From assembly GCF_000205025.1 (NCBI RefSeq), contig NZ_GL883730.1, forward strand, positions 17,251 to 60,407: DNA of 43,157 bases. The letters are read 5' to 3'. Position 1 is the stretch's first letter. Every line of letters starts with the position of its first letter. The notes under the pieces were generated by a model, which was not told the origin of the DNA, searched no databases, and saw only the letters and a list, made by a program, of their open reading frames with translations. The translations under genes were made by a program, and so were the position numbers. Source of the stretch: Parasutterella excrementihominis YIT 11859. GTDB taxonomy: Bacteria; Pseudomonadota; Gammaproteobacteria; Burkholderiales; Burkholderiaceae_F. This document shows, in pieces, positions 42,626 to 43,157 of this stretch.

Positions 42626-43141
42626 ATGAAACTTAAACTTCTCGCCGCTGTATGCGCATTTGCGATCGGCTCGGCCGCTTCGGCTCAGATCACCGAGACC
42701 GTGACTCCGCTGGTCCCTCTTTCTCCGTCGGACCAACAGATTCTTAACGTCCAGCAGGCTGAACGTCAGATTCAGGCAAACGAACAAGCAGTCGCTTTGG
42801 AAAAGGCTCGCGCTGCTGAGAAAGCCGCTCGCCAGCGTGCTGCTGCTCAGGCTCGTCAGGCCAAGGCAAAAGCCGAAGCTAAAGCTGCTCAGCAGGCTAA
42901 ACAGCAGGCAGCTGAAGCGGAAGCCGCTGCTCAGAAACAGAAACTCCAAAACTATCAGGATCAGATGATGCAGATGGATTTGGAAAGCAAACGCCTCGAC
43001 TTAGAAGCCAAGCGCTCCAAAGTTCAGACCGAAATCGACCTGAACAAGGTTCGCCAGCAGCAGGCAATCGACAGCCTGAAGAATCAGGCTCCGGCTGCTG
43101 CGCCTGCCCCGGCTCAAGCACCCGCTTCGGCCCAGCCTTAA
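42626..43141 (+). CDS. Secreted Ala/Gln-rich coiled-coil protein of unknown function
   Basis: A 171-residue protein with a signal peptide (1-20, cleavage after GSAASA), then a long alpha-helical coiled coil (about 35-150) rich in Ala, Gln, Lys and Arg (KARAAEKAARQRAAAQARQAK, MMQMDLESKRLDLEAKRSKV) and a Pro-Ala-Gln tail. I recognise no family. Periplasmic coiled coils like this occur in envelope-tethering or TolA-like contexts. It lies 35 bases after the lipoprotein gene with no terminator between, so the two probably form an operon. The gene ends just before the window edge. Confidence 0.75.
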   Translation: MKLKLLAAVCAFAIGSAASAQITETVTPLVPLSPSDQQILNVQQAERQIQANEQAVALEKARAAEKAARQRAAAQARQAKAKAEAKAAQQAKQQAAEAEAAAQKQKLQNYQDQMMQMDLESKRLDLEAKRSKVQTEIDLNKVRQQQAIDSLKNQAPAAAPAPAQAPASAQP

Positions 43142-43157
43142 TTAGACGCAGTTACGA

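Noticed and set aside
1-43157. CRISPR array or IS transposase gene
   Set aside because: No regularly spaced repeats and no transposase-like frame were seen; the only mobile-type signal is the IscB locus.

Overview
The window looks like a chromosomal segment of a gut betaproteobacterium of the order Burkholderiales, most likely family Sutterellaceae (Sutterella/Parasutterella relatives). This is inferred from the betaproteobacterial gene order murA-hisG-hisD-hisB-hisH-hisA-hisF-hisI-hisE-hinT-tatA-tatB-tatC, from exported FAD flavoproteins and a tetraheme cytochrome c of the fumarate-reductase (flavocytochrome c) type, and from moderate GC content. TGA is an ordinary stop here: it ends the genes at 8871-9323 and 22860-23570.

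Left part (1-4200). A recA-recX pair on the minus strand runs directly into an IscB-type RNA-guided nuclease locus on the same strand. A structured segment that I read as its omega RNA lies between recX and iscB. The iscB frame carries all visible RuvC/HNH motifs but has one in-frame TGA, and its C-terminus runs off the window. To the right come two tandem lysine tRNAs with a promoter and terminator, then a LysR-family regulator split by a one-base frame change located exactly at a canonical -1 slippery heptamer. It is divergent from a Sec-exported flavoprotein reductase (4233-5594).

Middle part (5600-14000). A structured leader precedes metN-metI (methionine ABC importer). After a flavodoxin/2x[4Fe-4S] protein, tRNA-Gly and an acetyltransferase comes a respiratory module: a tetraheme cytochrome c, a Tat-exported flavoprotein, and a TtrS-like sensor kinase convergent with a FixJ/TtrR-like response regulator. 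The same 12-bp palindrome, ATGCCTAGGCAT, lies upstream of both the flavoprotein gene and the regulator gene and nowhere else that I saw. It is the best candidate operator and suggests a ligand-sensing, autoregulated reductase system.

14000-24800. Housekeeping genes: trmB, uppP, a small membrane protein, rarD, mnmC, ettA and a RIO/LPS-kinase-like protein. Then an apparent three-gene operon (MerR/BmrR-like regulator, stand-alone B3/4-domain protein, Bcr/CflA-type MFS pump) behind a textbook MerR-type promoter with a 19-bp spacer and an embedded dyad.

24800-33900. tatC, tatB, tatA, hinT, the his genes and murA form one tightly packed minus-strand operon. It lacks hisC, and its HisG is the short form that needs HisZ, which is not in the window.

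33900-43157. A compact cellulose operon, bcsA-bcsB-bcsZ-bcsG (synthase, periplasmic partner, endoglucanase, phosphoethanolamine transferase), without bcsC/Q/E/F. BcsA has a degenerate PilZ motif and a 14-bp tandem duplication that changes its C-terminus. Divergent from it are a glycine-zipper lipoprotein and a secreted Ala/Gln-rich coiled-coil protein.
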